Shown here one piece after another: positions 1 to 5,008 of a DNA stretch of 13,456 nucleotides (its first letter is position 1; every line of letters begins with the position of its first letter). The DNA lies in contig DAOTVW010000026.1 in assembly GCA_034436035.1 (NCBI GenBank), positions 1-13,456 of the forward strand, given 5' to 3'. The position numbers and the translations under genes are program-made. The notes beneath the pieces are model-generated. The model saw only the letters and a list, made by a program, of their open reading frames with translations. It was not told the DNA's origin and searched no databases. Source of the DNA: UBA4823 sp034436035 (GTDB taxonomy: Bacteria; Chloroflexota; Anaerolineae; Anaerolineales; UBA4823).

Positions 1-39
1 GGTAGCCTGTTGAAGTAAATCGTCAATTGTTACATCCAT
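1..39 (-). CDS. Start of an unidentified protein, cut by the window edge
   Basis: An ATG at 39-37 opens a frame that runs off the left edge after 13 codons (MDVTIDDLLQQAT). It begins one base after the stop of the 111-aa gene, and a GGAG about nine bases upstream, inside the end of that gene, can serve as ribosome binding site. The tight junction suggests it is the third gene of the leftward cluster started by the RHH gene. Too little is visible to assign a family. Confidence 0.6.
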   Translation of the reverse strand, partial: MDVTIDDLLQQAT

Positions 40-40
40 T

Positions 41-376
41 TTATACAAGCTCCATTTTCAACTGTTGAACTCCATGAAATTCAACAATCCAATAATTCAA
101 TGGCAAGGCAACTTGTAAACCAAAACCTCGATTCAATCTAATTCCGAACTTGGTGAAGTAATTTATGGAAACCTTGTAAATTTTCCCAGTCTCTACGTCA
201 AAAATTTCAACCATCTTGACGCCATTTTTAATTGCCTCTTGTAGAATCCTTTCATCAATGGCCCAGCTTGGCGGCTGCCTCAATTGGTGAACGCTAGCCC
301 GAACCCGCTTGAACAGCGTATCTCCAATCTGCCGGGCAACGGGCTTACCCTGTTCGGAAAAATAAACCCTATTCAT
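41..376 (-). CDS. Unrecognised 111-aa protein paired with RHH regulator
   Basis: I do not recognise this family. The protein is small, basic and soluble-looking, with no signal peptide or membrane segment. The N-terminal half carries a helical stretch rich in Arg and His (about residues 20-35, LFKRVRASVHQLRQ). It is followed by a charged helix (42-52) and alternating beta-like segments (55-108) containing VEIFDVETGKIYKVSI. Its ATG at 376-374 lies inside the end of the RHH gene, with an 8-base overlap, so translation of the two is probably coupled. A small RHH gene overlapping a downstream small gene is the usual layout of a type II toxin-antitoxin pair. However, I see no RelE, ParE, MazF or PIN signature here, so toxin is only a hypothesis; a partner or effector of the RHH protein is equally possible. 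Confidence 0.7.
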   Translation of the reverse strand: MNRVYFSEQGKPVARQIGDTLFKRVRASVHQLRQPPSWAIDERILQEAIKNGVKMVEIFDVETGKIYKVSINYFTKFGIRLNRGFGLQVALPLNYWIVEFHGVQQLKMELV

Positions 377-539
377 TTTTTTCGACCTTTGATTCGTTGT
401 GCGTTTTTAGATAATCGCCAAGCACTTTTCGGATGATTGCCGATGGTGTAGTGTATTCTTTTTCGGCGATTTTCTTAAGTTCATCCCAAAACACCGCTGG
501 CAACCGAATTGCTACAAGTTGCAAATTGGTTTTTGTCAT
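369..539 (-). CDS. Small ribbon-helix-helix DNA-binding protein (56 aa)
   Basis: This short frame starts at the ATG at 539-537 behind a strong GGAGG (545-549) spaced five bases away, and ends in TAG at 371-369. The protein begins MTKTNLQLVAIRLP, a beta strand of the kind that contacts DNA in Arc/CopG/MetJ proteins. It continues with two helices, about FWDELKKIAEKE (17-28) and TPSAIIRKVLGDYLKTH (31-47), and a charged tail. Length and pattern fit the RHH fold, which binds DNA as dimers on palindromic operators. The gene overlaps the next by 8 bases. The palindrome at 552-576 sits just upstream of its start codon, over its expected transcription start, so it is probably autoregulated. It could be an antitoxin or a simple repressor. 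The fold is fairly certain; the role is inferred. Confidence 0.8.
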   Translation of the reverse strand: MTKTNLQLVAIRLPAVFWDELKKIAEKEYTTPSAIIRKVLGDYLKTHNESKVEKNE

Positions 540-551
540 TTATACCTCCGT

Positions 552-576
552 AACGGTTTATATATTATTTACCGTT
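552..576. promoter_or_regulatory. Putative operator A for the RHH regulator
   Basis: AACGGT (552-557) and ACCGTT (571-576) form a perfect inverted repeat around a 13-base AT-only core. It lies just downstream of the -10 of the leftward promoter (579-584) and before the RHH ribosome binding site (545-549), where a bound dimer would block transcription of its own gene. The right arm is part of an 11-base TATTTACCGTT (566-576) that recurs exactly at 632-642. The repeats are seen directly; binding by the RHH protein is inference. Confidence 0.6.
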
Positions 577-578
577 TC

Positions 579-608
579 ATTATACAACCAAAATACATTG
601 CTTGACAA
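579..608 (-). promoter_or_regulatory. Promoter of the leftward RHH cluster
   Basis: Read leftward, TTGTCA (608-603, five of six consensus bases) is followed 18 bases later by a perfect TATAAT (584-579). The expected start falls near 571-573, inside operator A. The -35 occupies almost the same bases as the -35 of the rightward promoter, so the two polymerases would compete for one site. Confidence 0.6.
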
Positions 609-630
609 ATTAAAAAATATGGTTTACCAT
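602..630 (+). promoter_or_regulatory. Promoter of the zinc-ribbon gene
   Basis: A perfect TTGACA (602-607), a 17-base AT-rich spacer and TACCAT (625-630, four of six consensus bases) drive the gene starting at 671. The -10 lies inside the palindrome at 617-632, so a repressor bound there would cover it. The expected start is near 637, giving a leader of about 34 bases that contains the AGGAG at 661-665. Confidence 0.6.
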
Positions 631-642
631 ATATTTACCGTT
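617..642. promoter_or_regulatory. Putative operator B over the rightward -10 and start
   Basis: ATATGGT (617-623) and ACCATAT (626-632) form a perfect inverted repeat with a 2-base spacer across the -10 element. Next to it TATTTACCGTT (632-642) exactly repeats bases 566-576 of operator A. The core TTTACC occurs twice in this block, at 623-628 and 634-639, 11 bases apart and so on the same helix face. This suggests that one regulator controls both sides of the divergent region; the regulator's identity is inferred. Confidence 0.55.
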
Positions 643-670
643 ACATTTTGATTAAAAATTAGGAGTTTTT

Positions 671-1366
671 ATGAAAGCGCATGCAACTCTAACCTATCCC
701 CGCTCATGGAAACACGGTCTGGCTTCTTTGAAGGGCGACCATGTTGTAATGTCAAACCCTAAAATTTATGAACCCCTTGCTTGCGGTAACTTACTCTCCG
801 ACTTCACGGCAATTCAAAAGCCCTCTGATGTGGTTGATTTTGTGAATCGTTTCGGTTTGCTTTACCATGAAGAAGGCTCGGAAAAAGTTATCGATTTTTT
901 ACAAGAAGCATCTGCAATCCGTTTACTTGCCAATATCGTTATTTATATTCGAAGCGATGACGTTGAATCTTTATCTGACGTATGGGCAATTTCGGAATTT
1001 TCATCCTTGTTTGAAGCCCCTGCTTCGACAGGTCAGGAATTGCTAAATCAAGCTTCCATCCTTGTTTCGTGGGTAGTCAATGAAAAATTACAAGGTCTCC
1101 CTCACGGTCTGGTGTCAGAAGCGAATATCGAAGTGAATGGCGTTCCCGGTAACCCCGGTTCGTTTTTGTGGGTTGTGTTTCCTGAAAATTTGTTGCAATA
1201 TATTTACTACCAGTTCGCCACTACGATTAACAAGAGTGCGCCAATTGCAAATTGCCTTGAATGTCACCGGATTTTTATACCTGAACATGGTCGCCAGCAG
1301 TATTGCTCTCAAAGGTGCGCCAACCGGGCAAGAGTTAAACGTTACCGTTCAAAGGAAAATTCTTGA
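671..1366 (+). CDS. Hypothetical protein with C-terminal CGNR-like zinc ribbon
   Basis: The 231-aa soluble protein has no signal peptide or membrane segment. The ATG is supported by AGGAG at 661-665, five bases upstream. The long N-terminal part (about 1-190) looks mostly helical and contains FVNRFGLL (57-64). The C-terminus carries four cysteines, C195-x2-C198-x13-C212-x3-C216, in the context CLECHRIF...QQYCSQRCANRARVKRYR. This matches the zinc ribbon at the end of CGNR-type and related regulators, with a basic tail suited to nucleic acid binding. The layout, a variable helical N-terminal region plus a C-terminal zinc ribbon, is typical of poorly described proteins in Chloroflexota and Actinobacteria. 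It is transcribed divergently from the RHH cluster and appears to be under operator B. A DNA- or RNA-binding regulator is the best guess; the function is unproven. Confidence 0.75.
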   Translation: MKAHATLTYPRSWKHGLASLKGDHVVMSNPKIYEPLACGNLLSDFTAIQKPSDVVDFVNRFGLLYHEEGSEKVIDFLQEASAIRLLANIVIYIRSDDVESLSDVWAISEFSSLFEAPASTGQELLNQASILVSWVVNEKLQGLPHGLVSEANIEVNGVPGNPGSFLWVVFPENLLQYIYYQFATTINKSAPIANCLECHRIFIPEHGRQQYCSQRCANRARVKRYRSKENS

Positions 1367-1373
1367 AAAACCC

Positions 1374-1401
1374 TTGTCACAACGTGACAATTTGTTATAA
1401 T
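1374..1401 (+). promoter_or_regulatory. Promoter with embedded palindrome upstream of tRNA-Leu
   Basis: TTGTCA (1374-1379), a 16-base spacer and a perfect TATAAT (1396-1401) make a good promoter starting near 1408. It probably drives the tRNA at 1501, with a leader of about 90 bases. TTGTCAC (1374-1380) and GTGACAA (1384-1390) form a perfect 7-3-7 inverted repeat that covers the -35 and half the spacer, which looks like an operator. Which protein binds there, if any, is unknown. Confidence 0.55.
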
Positions 1402-1445
1402 AGAACCAGAGGACTTTTTCAAAACCTCGTTTTTAAAAATTTTAC

Positions 1446-1488
1446 AACCCCCATATTTACAGGTCGGAGTTGGTCTTAACCCCCATAT
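1446..1488. repeat. 11-base direct repeat in the tRNA-Leu leader
   Basis: AACCCCCATAT occurs at 1446-1456 and again at 1478-1488, 32 bases apart. The second copy runs into the palindrome CCATATATGG (1483-1492). Both lie between the promoter and the mature tRNA. No function is evident; processing or regulatory roles are possible, and chance is not excluded. Apart from these repeats I see nothing definite in 1402-1500. Confidence 0.4.
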
Positions 1489-1500
1489 ATGGTAGTTCAC

Positions 1501-1586
1501 GGGGCGGTGGCGGAACAGGCAGACGCAGGGGACTTAAAATCCTCCGGAGGTGACACTCCTTGTGGGTTCGATTCCCACCCGCCCCA
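1501..1586 (+). tRNA. tRNA-Leu, anticodon UAA
   Basis: The 86-base gene folds as a class II tRNA. The acceptor stem pairs GGGGCGG (1501-1507) with CCGCCCC (1579-1585), with discriminator A1586. The D stem is GCG/CGC (1510-1512 with 1524-1526). The anticodon stem is GGGGA/TCCTC (1528-1532 with 1540-1544, one G-U pair) around the loop CTTAAAA, giving anticodon TAA at 1535-1537, which reads UUA. The long variable arm has a GGAG/CTCC stem, and the T arm is GTGGG-TTCGATT-CCCAC (1562-1578). CCA is not encoded and must be added by the CCA transferase. The long variable arm and A discriminator fit leucine. Confidence 0.95.
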
Positions 1587-1596
1587 TCTAAAATTA

Positions 1597-1636
1597 AAGC
1601 CTGTTTCTTCTTCCAGATTTTGAAACAGGCTTTTTT
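1597..1636 (+). terminator. Rho-independent terminator after tRNA-Leu
   Basis: AAGCCTGTTTC (1597-1607) pairs perfectly with GAAACAGGCTT (1622-1632) around a 14-base loop, and six T follow from 1631. It lies ten bases after the tRNA and insulates it from fmt. Confidence 0.9.
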
Positions 1637-1684
1637 ATTGAGAATTGCTCAGATAACCTTCATTTTTTCAATGGAGAACTTTCC

Positions 1685-2620
1685 TTGAAACCTAAAATCG
1701 TCTTCATGGGATCGGCGGAATTTGCATTACCCATCTTAGAAAAGCTAGCAGAACAATATGAAATTCAGGGCGTTGTTACCCAACCAGATCGCCCGGCTGG
1801 CAGGGGAAAAACACTGACGCCCCCTCCTGTTAAAACGCTCGCTCAAAAATTGAACCTGGACATAATTCAACCAACCAAATTGACCGAGCCAGCTGCCTGG
1901 GAACAATTAAAGGCTTGGCAGCCGGACATAATTATTGTCGCCGCCTTTGGACAAATATTACGAGCAGCTGTTTTACAATTACCGCGTTATGGTTGTCTCA
2001 ATGTCCATGCATCCTTGCTGCCGCGCTGGCGCGGAGCAGCACCCATTGCCGCGGCAATCCTCCATGGCGATCAGCAAACAGGCGTGACAATTATGAAAAT
2101 GGATGAAGGGATAGATACAGGTCCAATATTGCGTCAAAGGGTTATCCCCATTTTCGAACAAGATACTACGCAGAGCTTATCACAACGTCTGGCTGTGGAA
2201 GGTGCTGATTTATTGATAGAGACACTGCCGGATTATCTGAACGGAAAATGCGAACCGATACCCCAGGACGATTCCCAAGCCACCTATGCTCCTATGATCA
2301 AAAAAGAAGATGGTTTTCTTGATTTCAATGAAACCGCCATAGAATTATGGCGGAAAATTCGCGCCTATAACCCCTGGCCTAGCGCATATACCCTACTAAA
2401 CCAACAAAGGTTAATCATCCTAGAAGCTTGTGTTCATCAAGGGAAACCGGAAAACAGCGCTCCCGGCCAGACTTTTATTCTGGATAAAAAACCCATGATT
2501 GCGACAAGGGACAATGCGCTTGAGCTTATCCGTCTACAACTAGCCGGCAAGAAACCCGTCTCGGGTAAACAATTTCTGAATGGATATCCACAATGGGGTA
2601 AAATAAATCTTCCGTCGTGA
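1685..2620 (+). CDS. fmt: Methionyl-tRNA formyltransferase
   Basis: Fmt transfers the formyl group of 10-formyltetrahydrofolate to methionyl-tRNA(fMet) for translation initiation in the cytosol. The 311 residues match the usual 310-320. The N-terminal catalytic fold opens with IVFMGSAEFALPIL (5-18) and the cofactor-site region TQPDRPAGRGK (32-42). The active site is intact: N106, H108 in LNVHASLLPRWRGAAP, and D144 in MDEGIDTG. The C-terminal tRNA-binding domain follows from about residue 205 (APMIKKEDGFLDF...IRAYNPWPSA). The start is a TTG at 1685, because GGAGA (1673-1677) is well spaced and the nearby ATG at 1671 hits a stop after five codons. It heads an operon with the next two genes. The partner gene def is not in view. 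Confidence 0.95.
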   Translation: MKPKIVFMGSAEFALPILEKLAEQYEIQGVVTQPDRPAGRGKTLTPPPVKTLAQKLNLDIIQPTKLTEPAAWEQLKAWQPDIIIVAAFGQILRAAVLQLPRYGCLNVHASLLPRWRGAAPIAAAILHGDQQTGVTIMKMDEGIDTGPILRQRVIPIFEQDTTQSLSQRLAVEGADLLIETLPDYLNGKCEPIPQDDSQATYAPMIKKEDGFLDFNETAIELWRKIRAYNPWPSAYTLLNQQRLIILEACVHQGKPENSAPGQTFILDKKPMIATRDNALELIRLQLAGKKPVSGKQFLNGYPQWGKINLPS

Positions 2621-2624
2621 TGAT

Positions 2625-3284
2625 ATGGAACAAATGCAACCCATCGATTATTTTCAAATCACTATCGTTCGTCATGGTGAATCAGTTGGCAACGCCAATG
2701 GGATCCACCAGGGTCAGTTTGATTTTCCGCTTTCGCCCAAAGGGATCGATCAAGCCCGACAAGTTGCCCAATATTTATGTTCATGGGATCAGAAATTCGA
2801 TTGTCTCATCAGCAGCCCATTAGCGCGCGCCAGACAAACCGCAGAAATTATCGCCGAAAAATTAGGGATGACCATTGAACTGGATAATAATTGGATGGAA
2901 CGAGATGCAGGAGTGCTCTCCGGTGTTCAATACGAAGAAGCGCTTCAGAAGTATCCCCGCCCAGAATTTATCGCACTGTATGACAAAATTGGTCAAACCG
3001 GTGAGAGTCAATGGGAGCTTTTTTTACGTGCCGGCAAAGCTATCAATGAACTTATTGCCCGCCCTTATGGACGTTATCTGGTTGTATCACACGGAGCGTT
3101 GATGAATATGATCCTGTACGTCGTCTTGGGCATTTTTCCACAACCCAATTTCTACGGCGCACAATTTGCATTTGAAAATACATCCATTGTCCAACTGTAT
3201 TTTTATCCTCAAACGCATAATTGGGTGATGACAAAAATGATCCATCCGCCTTATTCTCGTGAAGACGCCCGAGGTAGTAAATGA
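2625..3284 (+). CDS. Histidine phosphatase superfamily protein
   Basis: This 219-aa cytosolic protein belongs to the phosphoglycerate mutase-like branch 1 histidine phosphatases. The phosphohistidine motif RHGES is at 16-20, with H17 as nucleophile. R68 in SSPLARARQTA, the acidic E92 in MERDAG, and the second histidine H156 in VVSHGALMN complete the active site. The LSPKG motif (36-40) is also typical. Substrates in this superfamily vary widely (sugar phosphates, nucleotides, alpha-ribazole phosphate, 2,3-bisphosphoglycerate), and the sequence does not single one out. The gene starts four bases after the fmt stop and has no clear ribosome binding site, so coupled translation is likely; an ATG three codons later (2634) is an alternative start. 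It overlaps the next gene by ATGA. Confidence 0.88.
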   Translation: MEQMQPIDYFQITIVRHGESVGNANGIHQGQFDFPLSPKGIDQARQVAQYLCSWDQKFDCLISSPLARARQTAEIIAEKLGMTIELDNNWMERDAGVLSGVQYEEALQKYPRPEFIALYDKIGQTGESQWELFLRAGKAINELIARPYGRYLVVSHGALMNMILYVVLGIFPQPNFYGAQFAFENTSIVQLYFYPQTHNWVMTKMIHPPYSREDARGSK

Positions 3285-4324
3285 AAAAATTGAAGATCAT
3301 CTCGTTTGGTGCAGGTGCGATCGGTTCCTATATCGGCGGAACACTTGCTTTAGCGGAACATGATGTCTCCTTTGTTGAGCGGCCAGAAGTCATATCCCAA
3401 TTATCTCAACAAGGAATTATCCTCCATAAAAAGTCAGGTACGGTTAATATCAAACAGGTAAAATTCTTCATGAATTTAGGAGAGGCACTTCATCATCACG
3501 AGTATGACATTGCCTTGGTCGCAGTAAAATCCTATGACACGCAAAATTTGGTCTCCTCATTACTCCCTTATAAAATAAGCTTACCACCATTATTGTGCCT
3601 GCAAAACGGAGTGGAAAACGAGAGTATCTACCGATCCAATTTCGGAAATAATAAGGTTATCTCTGCCAGCGTAACGAGTGCAATCAATCGTTTAGGGATT
3701 GGAGAAATCATCGTTGAAACCGAACGCGGGATCGGAATAGCCAAAGAACATCCACTTGCGATAACTCTCCATGAAGCATTATCGCAAGCAGGCATAAAAA
3801 CGCGCTTATATGCTCACGCCGAAAGCATGAAATGGTCAAAATTGTTAACAAACCTACTAGCCAATGCCAGTTCAGCCATATTGGATATGACACCTTATGA
3901 AATTTTTTCCAATCCGTATAGCTGTCAAATTGAAGCACTACAAATCAAAGAAGCACTCCAAGTCATGAAATACTATCATTACCAGGTGGTAGATTTGCCA
4001 TCCACTCCAGTTCGGCTATTAATAGCGATAATAAAAACCCTTCCGCTGAAACTATCTCAACCCCTTCTCGTTCAATTTGTCGGCAAGGGGCGCGGGAATA
4101 AAATGCCCTCCTTACACATTGATTTATCCCAAGGGAAAAAGGAAAGTGAGGTAGATTTTCTAAATGGGGCGGTCGTCCGCTATGGGGAAAAAGCTGGAAT
4201 GAAGACCGTGGTTAATCGGTTTCTCAACCATACTTTATTGCAAATGGTTAGCGGCGAAATCAATCGTAATTCATATCGCCATAATCCCCAAAAATTGTGG
4301 ACAGACATTCAAAAATGCCTCTAA
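3281..4324 (+). CDS. panE: 2-dehydropantoate 2-reductase family protein
   Basis: The PanE/ApbA family reduces ketopantoate to pantoate with NADPH on the way to pantothenate and coenzyme A. The Rossmann motif FGAGAIGSYIGG lies at 9-20 and QNG, with the substrate-contacting N109, at 108-110. The catalytic lysine is K187 in MKWSKLLTN, and the C-terminal domain has MPSLHIDLSQGKKESEVDFLNG (275-296) with the conserved glutamate at 290. At 347 residues it is longer than the usual 290-310, with extra sequence near 215-275 (a helical stretch around VRLLIAIIKTLPLKLSQPLLVQFV). The start overlaps the phosphatase stop by four bases (ATGA) and has GAGG six bases upstream. No other pantothenate gene is nearby, so a related 2-oxoacid or opine-type substrate is possible. 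Confidence 0.82.
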   Translation: MKKLKIISFGAGAIGSYIGGTLALAEHDVSFVERPEVISQLSQQGIILHKKSGTVNIKQVKFFMNLGEALHHHEYDIALVAVKSYDTQNLVSSLLPYKISLPPLLCLQNGVENESIYRSNFGNNKVISASVTSAINRLGIGEIIVETERGIGIAKEHPLAITLHEALSQAGIKTRLYAHAESMKWSKLLTNLLANASSAILDMTPYEIFSNPYSCQIEALQIKEALQVMKYYHYQVVDLPSTPVRLLIAIIKTLPLKLSQPLLVQFVGKGRGNKMPSLHIDLSQGKKESEVDFLNGAVVRYGEKAGMKTVVNRFLNHTLLQMVSGEINRNSYRHNPQKLWTDIQKCL

Positions 4325-4348
4325 GATGAAAGGTTATTAATTTTATTG

Positions 4349-4377
4349 TTGTCAAAATTCCTATCAACGGTTATGAT
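4349..4377 (+). promoter_or_regulatory. Promoter of the lipoprotein gene
   Basis: TTGTCA (4349-4354), a 17-base spacer and TATGAT (4372-4377) form a strong promoter between the panE-family gene and the lipoprotein start at 4409. The expected start near 4384 gives a leader of about 25 bases with AAGGAG at 4394-4399. Confidence 0.6.
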
Positions 4378-4408
4378 GAGGGTTCAAATTAAGAAGGAGA
4401 AAGCATTT

Positions 4409-4996
4409 ATGAAATACCGACATCAGCGTTTATCGATGCTAGCAATATTTATATTACTAGGAATTAGCTTAGCGGCCTGTGCTAGTCCGACCCCTCAAAT
4501 TGTCGAAGTGACTCGCGAAGTACCGCAAACAATTGTCGTCACCCAAGTAATTACCCAGGTGGTCACTCCAGAGCCATCTTTAACTCCAACTGCAACCCAA
4601 ACACCCGTCCCTGTTGCAGTGGTTCAACCTACCCCAACTTTCTTGCCCACTCAACCGACCTTAACCTATGGCGAAGTGAACTCCCTCAAAAAATCGGGCT
4701 ATTATGTTTATTACCCCGTTGAAGGGTGTGGTCCATCGATCGTCCGTCCAAGCTTCGATGTTTATGTCAGCATGAAAGGCGGGAAAAATGCCATTCGCAG
4801 TAGCGCCGATATCAGCAGCCCTCATAACATCATCGGCTACGCGTTACCAGGCGAACATCTCAAAGTAATTAGTGGCCCTGTTTGTTCCTGGGGCTGGTTA
4901 TTGTGGATGGTGGAGACAGATTACGGTCTAACCGGTTGGACACCAGAGAGCGACGGTTCTTCTTTCTGGCTTATTCCGGATACATCAGGGAATTAA
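4409..4996 (+). CDS. Secreted lipoprotein with SH3-like C-terminal domain
   Basis: I start this 195-aa protein at the ATG at 4409, behind AAGGAG (4394-4399), rather than at the upstream in-frame TTG at 4346. Only the ATG places a signal peptide correctly and leaves room for the promoter at 4349-4377. The N-terminus is basic (MKYRHQR), then hydrophobic (LSMLAIFILLGIS), with the lipobox LAAC and lipidated cysteine at 24. A low-complexity linker follows, with repeats such as VTREVPQTIVVTQVITQVVT and then Pro/Thr-rich sequence to about residue 85, typical of Chloroflexota surface lipoproteins. The C-terminal domain (about 115-195: GKNAIRSSADISSP...GEHLKVISG...WLLWMVETDYGLTGWTPE) resembles bacterial SH3 (SH3b) domains, which often bind cell-envelope material. 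The ligand is unknown. Confidence 0.82.
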   Translation: MKYRHQRLSMLAIFILLGISLAACASPTPQIVEVTREVPQTIVVTQVITQVVTPEPSLTPTATQTPVPVAVVQPTPTFLPTQPTLTYGEVNSLKKSGYYVYYPVEGCGPSIVRPSFDVYVSMKGGKNAIRSSADISSPHNIIGYALPGEHLKVISGPVCSWGWLLWMVETDYGLTGWTPESDGSSFWLIPDTSGN

Positions 4997-5008
4997 TCCA
5001 TTCTCTTT

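Noticed and set aside
433..651. Rightward open frame of 72 codons across the divergent region
   Set aside because: It runs antisense through the RHH gene and across both promoters, has no ribosome binding site, and its translation resembles no protein. The leftward RHH gene explains the stretch better.
1137..1400. Rightward 87-codon frame inside the zinc-ribbon gene
   Set aside because: It overlaps the real gene in another frame and shows no ribosome binding site or family pattern.
1405..1436. Hairpin GAGG/CCTC followed by T-rich sequence as terminator of the zinc-ribbon gene
   Set aside because: The stem is only four base pairs with a 12-base loop. It also lies at the expected start of the transcript from the 1374-1401 promoter, so it is not a convincing terminator.
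1501..1640. tRNA-Leu as an integration (att) site for the accessory genes at 1-1366
   Set aside because: Integrated elements normally lie at the 3' end of the tRNA. Here the accessory genes are on the 5' side and no duplicated tRNA 3' end is visible in the window.
4366..4371. AACGGT in the spacer of the lipoprotein promoter, and TTACCGTT at 1342-1349, as extra RHH operator sites
   Set aside because: Each is a single half-site with no paired arm, and short matches of this length are expected by chance in a 13-kb window.
4346..4408. Upstream TTG start for the lipoprotein
   Set aside because: It would put 21 residues in front of the signal peptide, and it lies within the promoter at 4349-4377. 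The ATG at 4409 has AAGGAG and gives a standard signal peptide.
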